From Streptomyces sp. NRRL B-1347 (lineage in GTDB: Bacteria > Actinomycetota > Actinomycetes > Streptomycetales > Streptomycetaceae), in contig NZ_JOJM01000008.1 in assembly GCF_000720325.1 (NCBI RefSeq), forward strand, positions 1 to 64,000: 64,000 bases of DNA, written 5' to 3'. The number at the start of each line of letters is the position of its first letter. The first letter of the stretch is position 1. The notes beneath the pieces were generated by a model, which saw nothing but the letters and a program-made list of their open reading frames with translations, made no database searches and was not told the DNA's origin. Positions 8,601-15,204 of the stretch are shown piece after piece. The translations under genes and the position numbers were made by a program.

Positions 8601-9099
8601 CACCCGCTGTGCCTGCGCCCGAGGTGCATGCACCCGCCGTGCCTGCGGCGCCCGCTGTGCCTGCGGCACTCGGGATGCCCGTGCCTGCGGTGCCTGCACC
8701 CATCGTGCTCGCGGTGCTTGCGGCGCCCGCCACGCCTGCGGCGGTCGCGATGCCCGCGCCTGCGGCACCGGTCCTTCCGGCGGTACCTGCCGCGTCTGCG
8801 GCAGACGGGGTGCCCGCACCCGCAGTGCCTGCGGCGTCCGCGGCAGTCGCGATGCCCGCCCCCGAGGTGCCCGCACCCGTCGTGCCTGCGGCGCCCGCCG
8901 CGGACAGCGGCCCCGCGGCCAGGCCCCTCTTGCTCCTGCCGCCGCGCGCGGACCGGCCCGGGGCAGGGGTCGGCCCGTGGTCCGCGGCAGGCGTGGGCCC
9001 GGCCGGGCCCGTGCCGGGGTCCGGCTCCTGGCCCGCGCCAAGCGAAGCGCTTCCCGCCGCCGGACGCCGCTGCTCCGGAACTCGCGGTAGACCGTCCAT
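5635..9099 (-). CDS. afsR: AfsR: SARP regulator with NB-ARC ATPase and TPR domains
   Basis: A 1154-residue pleiotropic regulator of secondary metabolism. Order: N-terminal leader MDGLPRVPEQRRP, which I recall as typical of AfsR; a Gly/Ala/Thr low-complexity stretch at about residues 60-178; a winged-helix OmpR-type DNA-binding domain from FSVLGPV near 190; a bacterial transcriptional activation domain containing ELGVDPRPGLQELQ; an NB-ARC ATPase with P-loop GIGGVGKTTL near 485 and VLVLLDNARD as Walker B; and C-terminal TPR-like repeats. AfsR binds upstream of afsS after phosphorylation by AfsK-type kinases; no kinase gene is seen here. S. coelicolor AfsR is about 993 residues, so the low-complexity stretch accounts for most of the extra length. 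An afsS-like gene follows directly. ATG 9099 is kept because of the conserved N-terminus. Confidence 0.92.
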   Translation of the reverse strand: MDGLPRVPEQRRPAAGSASLGAGQEPDPGTGPAGPTPAADHGPTPAPGRSARGGRSKRGLAAGPLSAAGAAGTTGAGTSGAGIATAADAAGTAGAGTPSAADAAGTAGRTGAAGAGIATAAGVAGAASTASTMGAGTAGTGIPSAAGTAGAAGTAGACTSGAGTAGAAGGGERAGVAGVEGDVQPTARFSVLGPVRARLGDEQLSTGSPQQRALLAALLLRDGRTATASELIDAIWGEESPSQALAAIRTYASRLRKVLPPGVLVSESGGYAVRAAEGALDLAEAETLWTVAERARAQGDLCQARALVNKALSLWDGEPLANVPGPYADAQRTRLEEWRLQLVEARLDMDLEQGCHAESVSELTALTAAHPLRERLRELLMLALYRSGRQAEALAVYADTRRLLADELGVDPRPGLQELQQRILQADPALAEPSAPAAEPSAGVIRPAQLPATVQDFTGRVSFVKELSDILSTAEGRVMAVSALAGIGGVGKTTLAVHVAHAARPHFPDGQLYVDLQGAGPRVAEPETVLGAFLRALGTADPDIPDTLEERAALFRSVLDGRRVLVLLDNARDAAQVRPLLPGTEGCAALVTSRTRMVDLAGAHLVDLDVMSPDEALQLFTKIVGEERVASEREAALDVVAACGFLPLAIRIAASRLAARRTWTVSTLAAKLADERRRLDELQAGDLAVEATFELGYGQLEPAQARAFRLLGLADGPDISLTAAAAMLDLAPEDAEDLLESLVDTSLLESAAPGRYRYHDLVRLYARACAERDELPPSEREAALSRLLDFYLASAARVYAIERPGDRTVDHLESVDHPVRGFTDDGKALDWLHAEAACILACVQQSLGHAGLRRAVDLLLAAKDLAESGASSHRFELVTRAACDAAHEAEDPHAEGRARVTLGQVLNKLGSFEQAAVELQRAADHAETTEDPWTRGNAANELAISVGCMNQHAGSDPHALKTVEKHVLRAIEAFRLDGNRHGEASSLCNWSRTLAMMGRTDQSIELARQGMALYDELGISFRVANARYALGIGLSQSGRHAEALVQLTEAQRVFAEYRQRLWEGTAHYRIAQTHLAARHPAQAAKHAEQALATGCVGGDWMRANVLTVLGKALDSLGQIDRARACWNKALALHEQTGAPEADEVRVLLRPVAAA
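8565..8922. repeat. Low-complexity GC-rich repeats inside the 5' part of afsR
   Basis: Imperfect short repeats built on units such as GTGCCTGCGGCGCCCGC encode about 120 residues of Gly, Ala, Thr and Ser (AGTAGAAGT-like). The stretch is in frame with the rest of afsR and lies just before the DNA-binding domain. It looks like replication-slippage expansion of a flexible linker rather than a separate element. Confidence 0.7.
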
Positions 9100-9317
9100 C
9101 GCTCCCCCTGCTGCCCTGCCGCACGCAGTTGCCTATGTCTGATCAAATACGCCCAACTGTGCGCGGCTGTGCCCGGTTCGTGCCTGCTGTGCCCGATACG
9201 GGCCTGCCCGCCCGTACGACGTACTGCGGTGCACAGTTTGCCTTGTCGAGGGCGAATGCGTCAGCCGTGCGAGACGGCTCTCACAGGGTCATCGCACCAG
9301 TGACCGGATTCGGACAA

Positions 9318-9332
9318 CTGACGGATCGTCAG
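9318..9332. promoter_or_regulatory. Operator-like dyad, CTGACG family, site 2
   Basis: CTGACGGATCGTCAG, a perfect CTGACG/CGTCAG dyad with a 3-nt centre, 21 nt before the ATG of the amidohydrolase gene at 9354. It is the best-matching copy of the window-wide motif. Lying this close to the start, it would overlap the -10 region or the transcription start. Confidence 0.75.
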
Positions 9333-9353
9333 ATACGCGCTACCGTGGTCGGC

Positions 9354-10631
9354 ATGGAGACCGTGGAGAACACTGCGGAGAGCACCCGGGACACCGCCGT
9401 CACCAGGCCCCCGTTCCCCCGGATCATCTCGGTGGACGACCACACGGTGGAGCCCCCGCACGTCTGGCGGGACCGGCTGCCGGGGAAGTACCGCGACCGC
9501 GGGCCGCGCATCGTCCGCGCCCCCCTGAAGGAAATGTCGTTCTTGGGCGGAAAGTTCGCCCCGGTGATGGGAGCGAAGGGGGACGAAGGCCCCATCGGGG
9601 ACTGGTGGGTGTACGAGGATCTGCACCGGCCCCTGACCCGTCTCGACACGGCCGTCGGCTACTCCCGTGACGAGATCCGGCTCGAGGTCATCACCTACGA
9701 GCAGATGCGACAGGGCTCCCACAGCGTCCCGGAGCGCCTCGCCGACATGGACGTCAATCACGTCCAGTCCGGTCTGTGCTTCCCGACCTTCCCGCGCTTC
9801 TGCGGCCAGACGTTCACCGAGGCCAAGGATCGCGACCTGGGACTTCACTGTGTGCGCGCGTATAACGACTGGATGGTGGAGGAGTGGTGCGGGCCCGCGG
9901 CCCGAGGGCGCCTGATACCGCTCACCCTGATCCCGCTGTGGGACGCGGACCTCGCGGCGGCCGAGGTGCGGCGCAACGCCGCCCGCGGCGTACGGGCCGT
10001 GGCGTTCTCGGAAATACCCCCTCACCTGGGGCTTCCCTCGATCCACACCGACTACTGGGATCCCTTCCTCGCGGCCTGCGACGAGACCGGCACGGTCGTC
10101 GCCATGCACATCGGGTCGTCCAGCAAGATGCCCTCCACGTCGGCCGACGCGCCGCCCGCCGTCGGTTCCACCATCACGTTCGCGAACTGCTGCTTCTCGA
10201 TGGTCGACTGGCTGATGAGCGGCAAGTTCGAGCGGTTTCCACGGCTGCGCGTCATGTACGCCGAGGGACAGATCGGCTGGATTCCGTACATCATGGAGCG
10301 TGCGGACGTGGTGTGGGAGGAGAACCGCGCCTGGGGCGGCGTGGCCGACAAGGTCCGCAGGCCCCCGTCCGAGCTGTTCGCCGAGCACGTCTACGGCTGC
10401 TTCTTCGACGACGCCTTCGGCCTGCGGAACCTCGACGCGATCGGCGTCGGGAACGTCCTGTACGAGACCGACTACCCGCACTCGGACTCCACCTGGCCGA
10501 AATCGCGCGAGGTCGGCGAGGCACAGATGGGGCATCTCGCCCCGGACGCGGTGGAGCGCATCGTCCGCGGCAACGCGATCGATCTCCTGGGGCTGACCCC
10601 CGACGGGCTGTGGCCGGGGCCTGCGGCCTGA
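9354..10631 (+). CDS. Amidohydrolase family protein (amidohydro-rel / ACMSD-like TIM barrel)
   Basis: A 425-residue TIM-barrel hydrolase or decarboxylase of the amidohydrolase_2 type. The N-terminal metal motif reads ISVDDHTVEPPHVW, with DxH/E in place of the usual HxH. MHIGSSSK around residue 250 supplies a His, and ETDYPHSDSTWPKS near residue 375 contains the Asp-x-x-x-His end motif. Relatives with DDHxxEPP are common in actinobacterial gene sets for degrading cyclic and aromatic acids, but the substrate is unknown. The ATG has no good Shine-Dalgarno sequence and may be leaderless; operator site 2 lies 21 nt upstream. It is divergent from afsR and convergent with a Uma2 gene, 7 bp apart. 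Confidence 0.85.
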   Translation: METVENTAESTRDTAVTRPPFPRIISVDDHTVEPPHVWRDRLPGKYRDRGPRIVRAPLKEMSFLGGKFAPVMGAKGDEGPIGDWWVYEDLHRPLTRLDTAVGYSRDEIRLEVITYEQMRQGSHSVPERLADMDVNHVQSGLCFPTFPRFCGQTFTEAKDRDLGLHCVRAYNDWMVEEWCGPAARGRLIPLTLIPLWDADLAAAEVRRNAARGVRAVAFSEIPPHLGLPSIHTDYWDPFLAACDETGTVVAMHIGSSSKMPSTSADAPPAVGSTITFANCCFSMVDWLMSGKFERFPRLRVMYAEGQIGWIPYIMERADVVWEENRAWGGVADKVRRPPSELFAEHVYGCFFDDAFGLRNLDAIGVGNVLYETDYPHSDSTWPKSREVGEAQMGHLAPDAVERIVRGNAIDLLGLTPDGLWPGPAA

Positions 10632-10638
10632 GCCGGCC

Positions 10639-11187
10639 TCAGTCCTCCACGGGGAGCCCGCTGGTGTCCAGCGTGAACTCGCGGCCGTCGGAGAGCTTCA
10701 GATCGACGGCCGCCCCGTACGGGTACTCGGTCTTCCTGCGGTAGCCGGTGGCGCCGGACCCCTCGTACAGCGTGCACAGCTTCTTGAACGGGTCGAGGAT
10801 GAGGTACGTCTCGATGCCGAAGCGGCTGTACGTGGCGACCTTGGTGACGTAGTCGTTGTCGTCGGACTCCGTGGACACGATCTCGACGGCGGCGATGACG
10901 TCCAGACAGGTGTACCGCTTGCCGCGGGGCTGTGCGCCCTCGTCGAGGATGGTGATGTCGGGCGCTGACGAGGTCTCTCCGGGGAAGTCGATGGCGACGT
11001 CGACGACGAGGGGGACCTGCTCGCCCAGGATGCGCTCGGCCTGGCGGGTCACGTTGCGAATCGTGTTCGACCGCACGGGGCTCTGCGGAGTCATGATCAC
11101 CTTTCCGTCGATGATCTCGACGACATAGCCCTCGGTGTTGGTGCTCCGCGCTTCCACTTCTCGCCAGAGGCGGTCGAGCACTGTCAT
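10639..11187 (-). CDS. Uma2 family (DUF820) PD-(D/E)XK nuclease-like protein
   Basis: A 182-residue protein of the Uma2/DUF820 family, which has a restriction-endonuclease-like fold. Visible core: PDITILDEG around residue 92, then AAVEIVSTES with an E-x-x-S core near residue 113, followed by KVATYSRFGIETYLILDP, which is diagnostic for the family. The start at 11187 was chosen because GGAAGGACG precedes it at suitable spacing; an upstream in-frame start at 11313 has no support. Such genes are very numerous in Streptomyces and no clear role is established. A second member lies at 35610. Confidence 0.85.
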   Translation of the reverse strand: MTVLDRLWREVEARSTNTEGYVVEIIDGKVIMTPQSPVRSNTIRNVTRQAERILGEQVPLVVDVAIDFPGETSSAPDITILDEGAQPRGKRYTCLDVIAAVEIVSTESDDNDYVTKVATYSRFGIETYLILDPFKKLCTLYEGSGATGYRRKTEYPYGAAVDLKLSDGREFTLDTSGLPVED

Positions 11188-11321
11188 CGCCGTCGTCCTT
11201 CCGGCCCTCACTGGCTGGATCTCCCGCGTGTTCCAGGCTAGCGGGGCGGTGTGCGTGCACCTCGGGTCATCGCGATCTCGCCATGAGTGACATGTCAGTG
11301 CCTCGGGTTTCAATCGGAGGC

Positions 11322-11963
11322 ATGGCGATCAGACGTGAGCGGGCCAATGTCGACCCCTACTCGCACGAGCCGCACGTGCCGGACGCGGAGCGGGTGGTGC
11401 GGCGTGGGGACTGGTACGGGCGGGACCTGTCGGGGGAGGTGTTCGAGCGCTTCACGTTCTTCGACACGGATCTGACGGAGGCCGGGGCCGAGGGAGCCGT
11501 GTTCGACGGGTGCACCTTCGCCGGGGTGAAGTTCAACGCCGCCCGGTTCGCCTCGACGGCCTTCACCAACTGCACCTTCAAGCGCTGCGTCTTCTTCGAC
11601 ACCCGGTTCGAGCAGTGCAAGGCGGTGGGGAGCCTCTTCCAGCAGTGCGCGTACACGGTCCTGGAGGTGCGGGGCGGGGACTGGTCCTTCGTCGCGCTGC
11701 CCGGCGCCGATCTGCGCAAGGCCGTCTTCGACGGGGTGCGGATGCGGGAGGCGGACCTCACCGCGGCCCGCCTGGAGGAGGCGACGGTGACCTGCTGCGA
11801 CCTGTCGGGCGCCCAGCTGCACAGCACCCAGCTGAGGGGGGCCGACCTGCGCGGCAGCGATCTGTCCGCCCTCGACCCGCTGACCGTGGCGATCGGCGGC
11901 ACCAAGGTCGACCTGGACCAGGCGGGGGTGATCGCCGGGGCCCTCGGCTTCGAGGTGGGCTGA
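11322..11963 (+). CDS. Pentapeptide-repeat protein
   Basis: A 213-residue protein dominated by A(D/N)LXX-like pentapeptide repeats from about residue 35 to 195: FDGCTFAGVKFNAARF, ADLRKAVFDGVRMREADL, then QLRGADLRGSDLSALD. These fold into a right-handed beta helix. Cys and Phe are frequent at repeat corners. Some family members protect DNA gyrase by DNA mimicry; nothing here shows that function. The start is uncertain. ATG 11322 has GGAGG only 1 nt upstream, too close for normal use, and ATG 11283 has no ribosome site at all. The gene stands alone before the dyads at 12011 and 12053. Confidence 0.75.
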   Translation: MAIRRERANVDPYSHEPHVPDAERVVRRGDWYGRDLSGEVFERFTFFDTDLTEAGAEGAVFDGCTFAGVKFNAARFASTAFTNCTFKRCVFFDTRFEQCKAVGSLFQQCAYTVLEVRGGDWSFVALPGADLRKAVFDGVRMREADLTAARLEEATVTCCDLSGAQLHSTQLRGADLRGSDLSALDPLTVAIGGTKVDLDQAGVIAGALGFEVG

Positions 11964-12010
11964 GCGGTCGGGCGGGCCGGGTCGGCGGACCGGGCGCCCC
12001 TGGGCCTTGT

Positions 12011-12025
12011 CTGATGGGTCGTCAG
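12011..12025. promoter_or_regulatory. Operator-like dyad, CTGACG family, site 3
   Basis: CTGATGGGTCGTCAG, one mismatch from the window consensus. It is the distal copy of a pair upstream of the F420-dependent oxidoreductase gene, 42 bp (about four helical turns) from the proximal copy. Confidence 0.6.
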
Positions 12026-12052
12026 GTACGACCATGTGGTGCGGCGAGACAA

Positions 12053-12067
12053 GTGACGTACTGTCAG
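12053..12067. promoter_or_regulatory. Operator-like dyad, CTGACG family, site 4
   Basis: GTGACGTACTGTCAG, a degenerate copy of the dyad (first base C to G, one inner mismatch), 24 nt before the ATG at 12092. Its same-face spacing with site 3 suggests cooperative binding. Confidence 0.55.
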
Positions 12068-12091
12068 ATGTCGTCGAGGGGTGGGGTTCCC

Positions 12092-13054
12092 ATGGTGCCG
12101 GTGCCGGACAGTGCGGAAGGCTTCCCCGCGGACCGCCTCAGCTACGGCATGCAGCTGCCGGTGCAGGCGCGCAGCGTGGTGTTCGCCGAGGCGTGGGAGG
12201 CGGGCGCGGGCGCGGCCGATCTGGTGGCGGTGGCACGGGCGGCGGACCGGGCGGGGTTCGCGTACGTGGCGTGCTGCGACCACGTGGCGATCCCGCGGCG
12301 GCTCGCCGACGCGATGGGCACGACCTGGTACGACCCCGTGGCCACGCTCGCCCACCTCGCGGCGGTCACCGAGCGCGTCCAATTGCTCAGCCACGTCGCC
12401 GTGGTGGCCCTGCGGCACCCGCTGCTCACCGCCAAGCAGTACGCGACCCTGGACCACCTCAGCGGCGGCCGCCTGGTCCTCGGCGTCGGCGCGGGCCACG
12501 TGCCGGAGGAGTTCGCGGCGCTCGGCGTGGACTTCGCGCGGCGCGGGCCGCTGCTCGACGAGACGGTGGACGCGCTCAGGGCGGCGCTCGGCCCGGCCGA
12601 GTACCCCGAGCACCACGGCCCCGCCTTCGACTTCGCGGACCTCGGGCAGCGGCCCCGGCCCGCCCGGGAGCGGGTGCCGATCTGGGTGGGCGGCTCCTCG
12701 CCCGCCGCCGTGCGCCGCGCCGCGACGCGCGGGGACGGCTGGCTGCCCCAGGGCGACCCGCGCGACCGGCTGCCCGCGAAGATCGCCGAGCTCGCGCGGC
12801 TGCGCGAGCGGGCCGGGATCGAGGAGCCGATCACGGTCGGCGCCATCACCGAGCCCCTTTACGTGGGCGAGCCGTCCTGGCCGGTCGGGCGGCGTACCCT
12901 CACCGGCAAGCCGGACGCGCTCGCCGACTCGCTGCGCGCGTACGCGGCGATGGGCGTGCACCAGATCCAGGTGCGGTTCCGCAGCCGGAGCCGCACCGAA
13001 CTCACCGACCAGATGGCGGCGTTCGGCGCACAGGTCGCGCCGCTGCTCGGCTGA
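12092..13054 (+). CDS. LLM-class (probably F420-dependent) oxidoreductase
   Basis: A 320-residue luciferase-like monooxygenase-fold enzyme. Markers: YVACCDHVAIPRR near the N-terminus, LSGGRLVLGVGAGHVPEEF near residue 125 and PIWVGGSSPAAVRRAA near residue 195. This pattern is typical of actinobacterial F420-dependent members, though FMN use cannot be excluded. Two CTGACG-type dyads precede it and an SDR gene follows 11 bp after its stop, so the two form an operon. F420 use is plausible because a F420:NADP reductase-like gene and FO synthase are encoded 6-12 kb downstream. Substrate unknown. Confidence 0.82.
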   Translation: MVPVPDSAEGFPADRLSYGMQLPVQARSVVFAEAWEAGAGAADLVAVARAADRAGFAYVACCDHVAIPRRLADAMGTTWYDPVATLAHLAAVTERVQLLSHVAVVALRHPLLTAKQYATLDHLSGGRLVLGVGAGHVPEEFAALGVDFARRGPLLDETVDALRAALGPAEYPEHHGPAFDFADLGQRPRPARERVPIWVGGSSPAAVRRAATRGDGWLPQGDPRDRLPAKIAELARLRERAGIEEPITVGAITEPLYVGEPSWPVGRRTLTGKPDALADSLRAYAAMGVHQIQVRFRSRSRTELTDQMAAFGAQVAPLLG

Positions 13055-13065
13055 AGGGGACCCGG

Positions 13066-13851
13066 ATGGGCAAGCTCGACGGGCGTGTCGTCATCGTCAC
13101 CGGTGGGGCGCGCGGCCAGGGGGAGCAGGAGGCGCGGCTCTTCGTCGCCGAAGGGGCCCGGGTCGTCATCGGGGACGTCCTGGACGAGCAGGGCGAGGCG
13201 CTGGCCAAGGACCTGGGGGACGCGGCGCGCTACGTCCGCCTCGACGTGGGCAGCGAGGACGACTGGCGGGCCGCGGTCGAGGCGACGATGGACGCCTTCG
13301 GCAAGGTCGACGGGCTCGTCAACAACGCGGGCATCCTGCGCTTCAACGAGCTGGTCAACACGCCTCTGGAGGAGTTCCAGCGGATCGTCCAGGTCAACCA
13401 GACCGGCGTGTTCCTCGGCATCAAGTCGGTGGCCCCGCACATCGGGGACGCGGGCGGCGGCACGATAGTGAACACCGCCTCGTACGCGGGGCTCACGGGC
13501 ATGGCCTACATCGGGGCGTACAGCGCGACCAAGCACGCCATCATCGGCCTGACCCGCGTCGCCGCGATCGAGCTGGCGGGCCGGGGGGTCCGCGTGAACG
13601 CCATCTGCCCCGGCGCCATCGACACCGCCATGAGCAACCCCGCCCAGCTGGACCCGACGGCGGACGCGGAGAAGGCGTCCCGGGGTCTGGACGCGCTGTA
13701 CCGCAAGCACGTGCCGCTCGGCCGGGTCGGCCGGGCGCACGAGGTGGCGCGGCTCGCCCTGTTCCTCAGCGCCGAGGAGGACTCGGCGTACATCACCGGG
13801 CAGCCGTTCGTGATCGACGGCGGCTGGCTGGCCGGGGTCAACGTTTTCTGA
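13066..13851 (+). CDS. SDR family NAD(P)-dependent oxidoreductase (FabG/20beta-HSD-like)
   Basis: A 261-residue classical short-chain dehydrogenase. Cofactor motif TGGARGQG (TGxxxGxG) at residues 12-19, NNAG near residue 86, catalytic Ser in NTASYAGL, and YSATK (YxxxK) near residue 151. An acidic residue at the end of beta-2 (IGDV) favours NAD(H). The overall pattern resembles 3-alpha,20-beta-hydroxysteroid dehydrogenase-type SDRs, which would fit a steroid-like substrate, but that is only suggestive. The ATG has AAGGGGA upstream and follows the LLM gene by 11 bp. Its stop codon lies within operator site 5. Confidence 0.87.
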   Translation: MGKLDGRVVIVTGGARGQGEQEARLFVAEGARVVIGDVLDEQGEALAKDLGDAARYVRLDVGSEDDWRAAVEATMDAFGKVDGLVNNAGILRFNELVNTPLEEFQRIVQVNQTGVFLGIKSVAPHIGDAGGGTIVNTASYAGLTGMAYIGAYSATKHAIIGLTRVAAIELAGRGVRVNAICPGAIDTAMSNPAQLDPTADAEKASRGLDALYRKHVPLGRVGRAHEVARLALFLSAEEDSAYITGQPFVIDGGWLAGVNVF

Positions 13852-13862
13852 CGGGCCGTCAG
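13848..13862. promoter_or_regulatory. Operator-like dyad, CTGACG family, site 5
   Basis: CTGACGGGCCGTCAG, a perfect CTGACG/CGTCAG dyad overlapping the stop codon of the SDR gene. It is 75 bp upstream of site 6 and on the path to the LLM gene at 13962. Confidence 0.65.
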
Positions 13863-13922
13863 GTCGGCCGGGTATCGCTATTGACGCTCCGAGTCCCCGG
13901 TGGAACAGTCGAGGCACTCGAT

Positions 13923-13937
13923 CTGACGGTGCGTCAG
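13923..13937. promoter_or_regulatory. Operator-like dyad, CTGACG family, site 6
   Basis: CTGACGGTGCGTCAG, a perfect dyad, 24 nt before the TTG start of the LLM gene at 13962. The offset to the start codon matches sites 1, 2, 4 and 7. Confidence 0.7.
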
Positions 13938-13961
13938 AAATGATGAGGACGGTGAACCGCC

Positions 13962-15080
13962 TTGGAATTCGGGCTCTTTGTACAGGGATACGTCGGCAAG
14001 CGGGCGCGGACCGACCCGCTGGCCGAGCACAGGGCGCTGATGGAAGAGACCGAGTACGTCATCGCGGCGGACAAGGCGGGCTTCAAGTACGCGTGGGCCT
14101 CCGAGCACCACTTCCTCGAGGAGTACTCGCACCTCTCGGCCAACGACGTCTTCCTCGGCTATCTGGCGCACGCCACCGAGCGCATCCACCTGGGCTCGGG
14201 GATCTTCAACCCGCTCGCGCAGGTCAACCACCCGGTGAAGGTCGCCGAGAAGGTGGCCATGCTCGACCACCTCAGTGAGGGCCGGTTCGAGTTCGGCAGC
14301 GGGCGCGGCGCCGGGTCGCACGAGATCCTCGGCTTCCTGCCCGGCATCACCGACATGAACCACACCAAGGAGATCTGGGAAGAGACCATCGCCGAGTTCC
14401 CCAAGATGTGGCTCCAGGAGGAGTACGAGGGGTTCCGGGGCAAGCACTGGTCGCTGCCGCCGCGCAAGGTGTTCCCCAAGCCGTACGGGGCCTCGCACCC
14501 CGCCATGTGGTACGCGGCCGGGTCGCCGCCGTCGTACGCGATGGCGGCGAAGAAGGGGCTCGGCGTGCTCGGCTTCAGCGTGCAGAAGGTCTCCGACATG
14601 GAGTGGGTCCTGGAGCAGTACAAGACGGCGATCCGGGACGCCGACCCCGTCGGGGGCTTCGTCAACGACAACGTGATGGTGACGTCCACGGCGATCTGCG
14701 CGCCCACGCACGAGGAGGCCGTGCGCACCGCGGTCAACAGCGAGCTCAACTACGTGCAGTCCCTGGTCTTCCGCTACCACGACACCTTCCCCCGGCCCGA
14801 GGGCATCCCGCGGTGGCCCGAGGTCCTGCCCGCGTACACCGAGGAGATCGTCGAGCTGCTCATCGCCGAGGAGCTGATGATCTGCGGGGACCCGGACGAG
14901 GTGCTCCGGCAGTGCAAGCGGTGGGAGCAGGCCGGGGCCGACCAGCTGTCCTTCGGGCTTCCGGTGGGGATCTCCGCCGAGGACACGCTGCGGACGATCC
15001 GGCTGATCGGGGAGCACGTGATTCCCAAGATCGACACGGATCCCGTGCACCGCACGAGCCGGTTCCGGGGCGGAGCTTAG
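13962..15080 (+). CDS. LLM-class flavin-dependent oxidoreductase
   Basis: A 372-residue bacterial luciferase-like enzyme. Features: EFGLFVQGYVG at the N-terminus, YAWASEHHFLEEYSHL (the EHH motif of luciferase-like enzymes) near residue 45, DHLSEGRFEFGSGRGAGSHE near residue 105, and a C-terminal substrate domain. The EHHF motif is more typical of FMN-dependent monooxygenases than of F420 enzymes. It begins with a rare TTG preceded by GAGGACGG; no in-frame ATG gives as complete an N-terminus. It has its own operator (site 6), so it is probably co-induced with the LLM/SDR pair upstream. A Streptomyces-type intergenic repeat follows it. Confidence 0.83.
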   Translation: MEFGLFVQGYVGKRARTDPLAEHRALMEETEYVIAADKAGFKYAWASEHHFLEEYSHLSANDVFLGYLAHATERIHLGSGIFNPLAQVNHPVKVAEKVAMLDHLSEGRFEFGSGRGAGSHEILGFLPGITDMNHTKEIWEETIAEFPKMWLQEEYEGFRGKHWSLPPRKVFPKPYGASHPAMWYAAGSPPSYAMAAKKGLGVLGFSVQKVSDMEWVLEQYKTAIRDADPVGGFVNDNVMVTSTAICAPTHEEAVRTAVNSELNYVQSLVFRYHDTFPRPEGIPRWPEVLPAYTEEIVELLIAEELMICGDPDEVLRQCKRWEQAGADQLSFGLPVGISAEDTLRTIRLIGEHVIPKIDTDPVHRTSRFRGGA

Positions 15081-15081
15081 C

Positions 15082-15190
15082 CCTCGCGGGGCGCCCCTGG
15101 CCCGCCCCTTCCCGAACCGGGGGCTTCGCCCCCGTACCCCCGTTTGTCGCGCTTCGCGCTCGTCCTCAAACGCCGGACGGGCTGAAAATG
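15082..15190. repeat. Streptomyces-type intergenic repeat with terminator-like hairpin
   Basis: A GC-rich element containing CGGGGGC-TTC-GCCCCCG (15118-15134, 7-bp stem), then GCGC-TTC-GCGC, then the stretch CTCAAACGCCGGACGGGCTG. I recognise this tail from many Streptomyces intergenic regions. It sits between the LLM gene and the D-aminoacylase-like gene and probably ends the upstream transcript. Confidence 0.65.
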
Positions 15191-15204
15191 GGAGGCCGTC
15201 TCGC

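Noticed and set aside
8565..8922. Regular short repeats resembling a CRISPR array
   Set aside because: Units are imperfect and of varying length without unique spacers, and the region is in-frame coding sequence of afsR.
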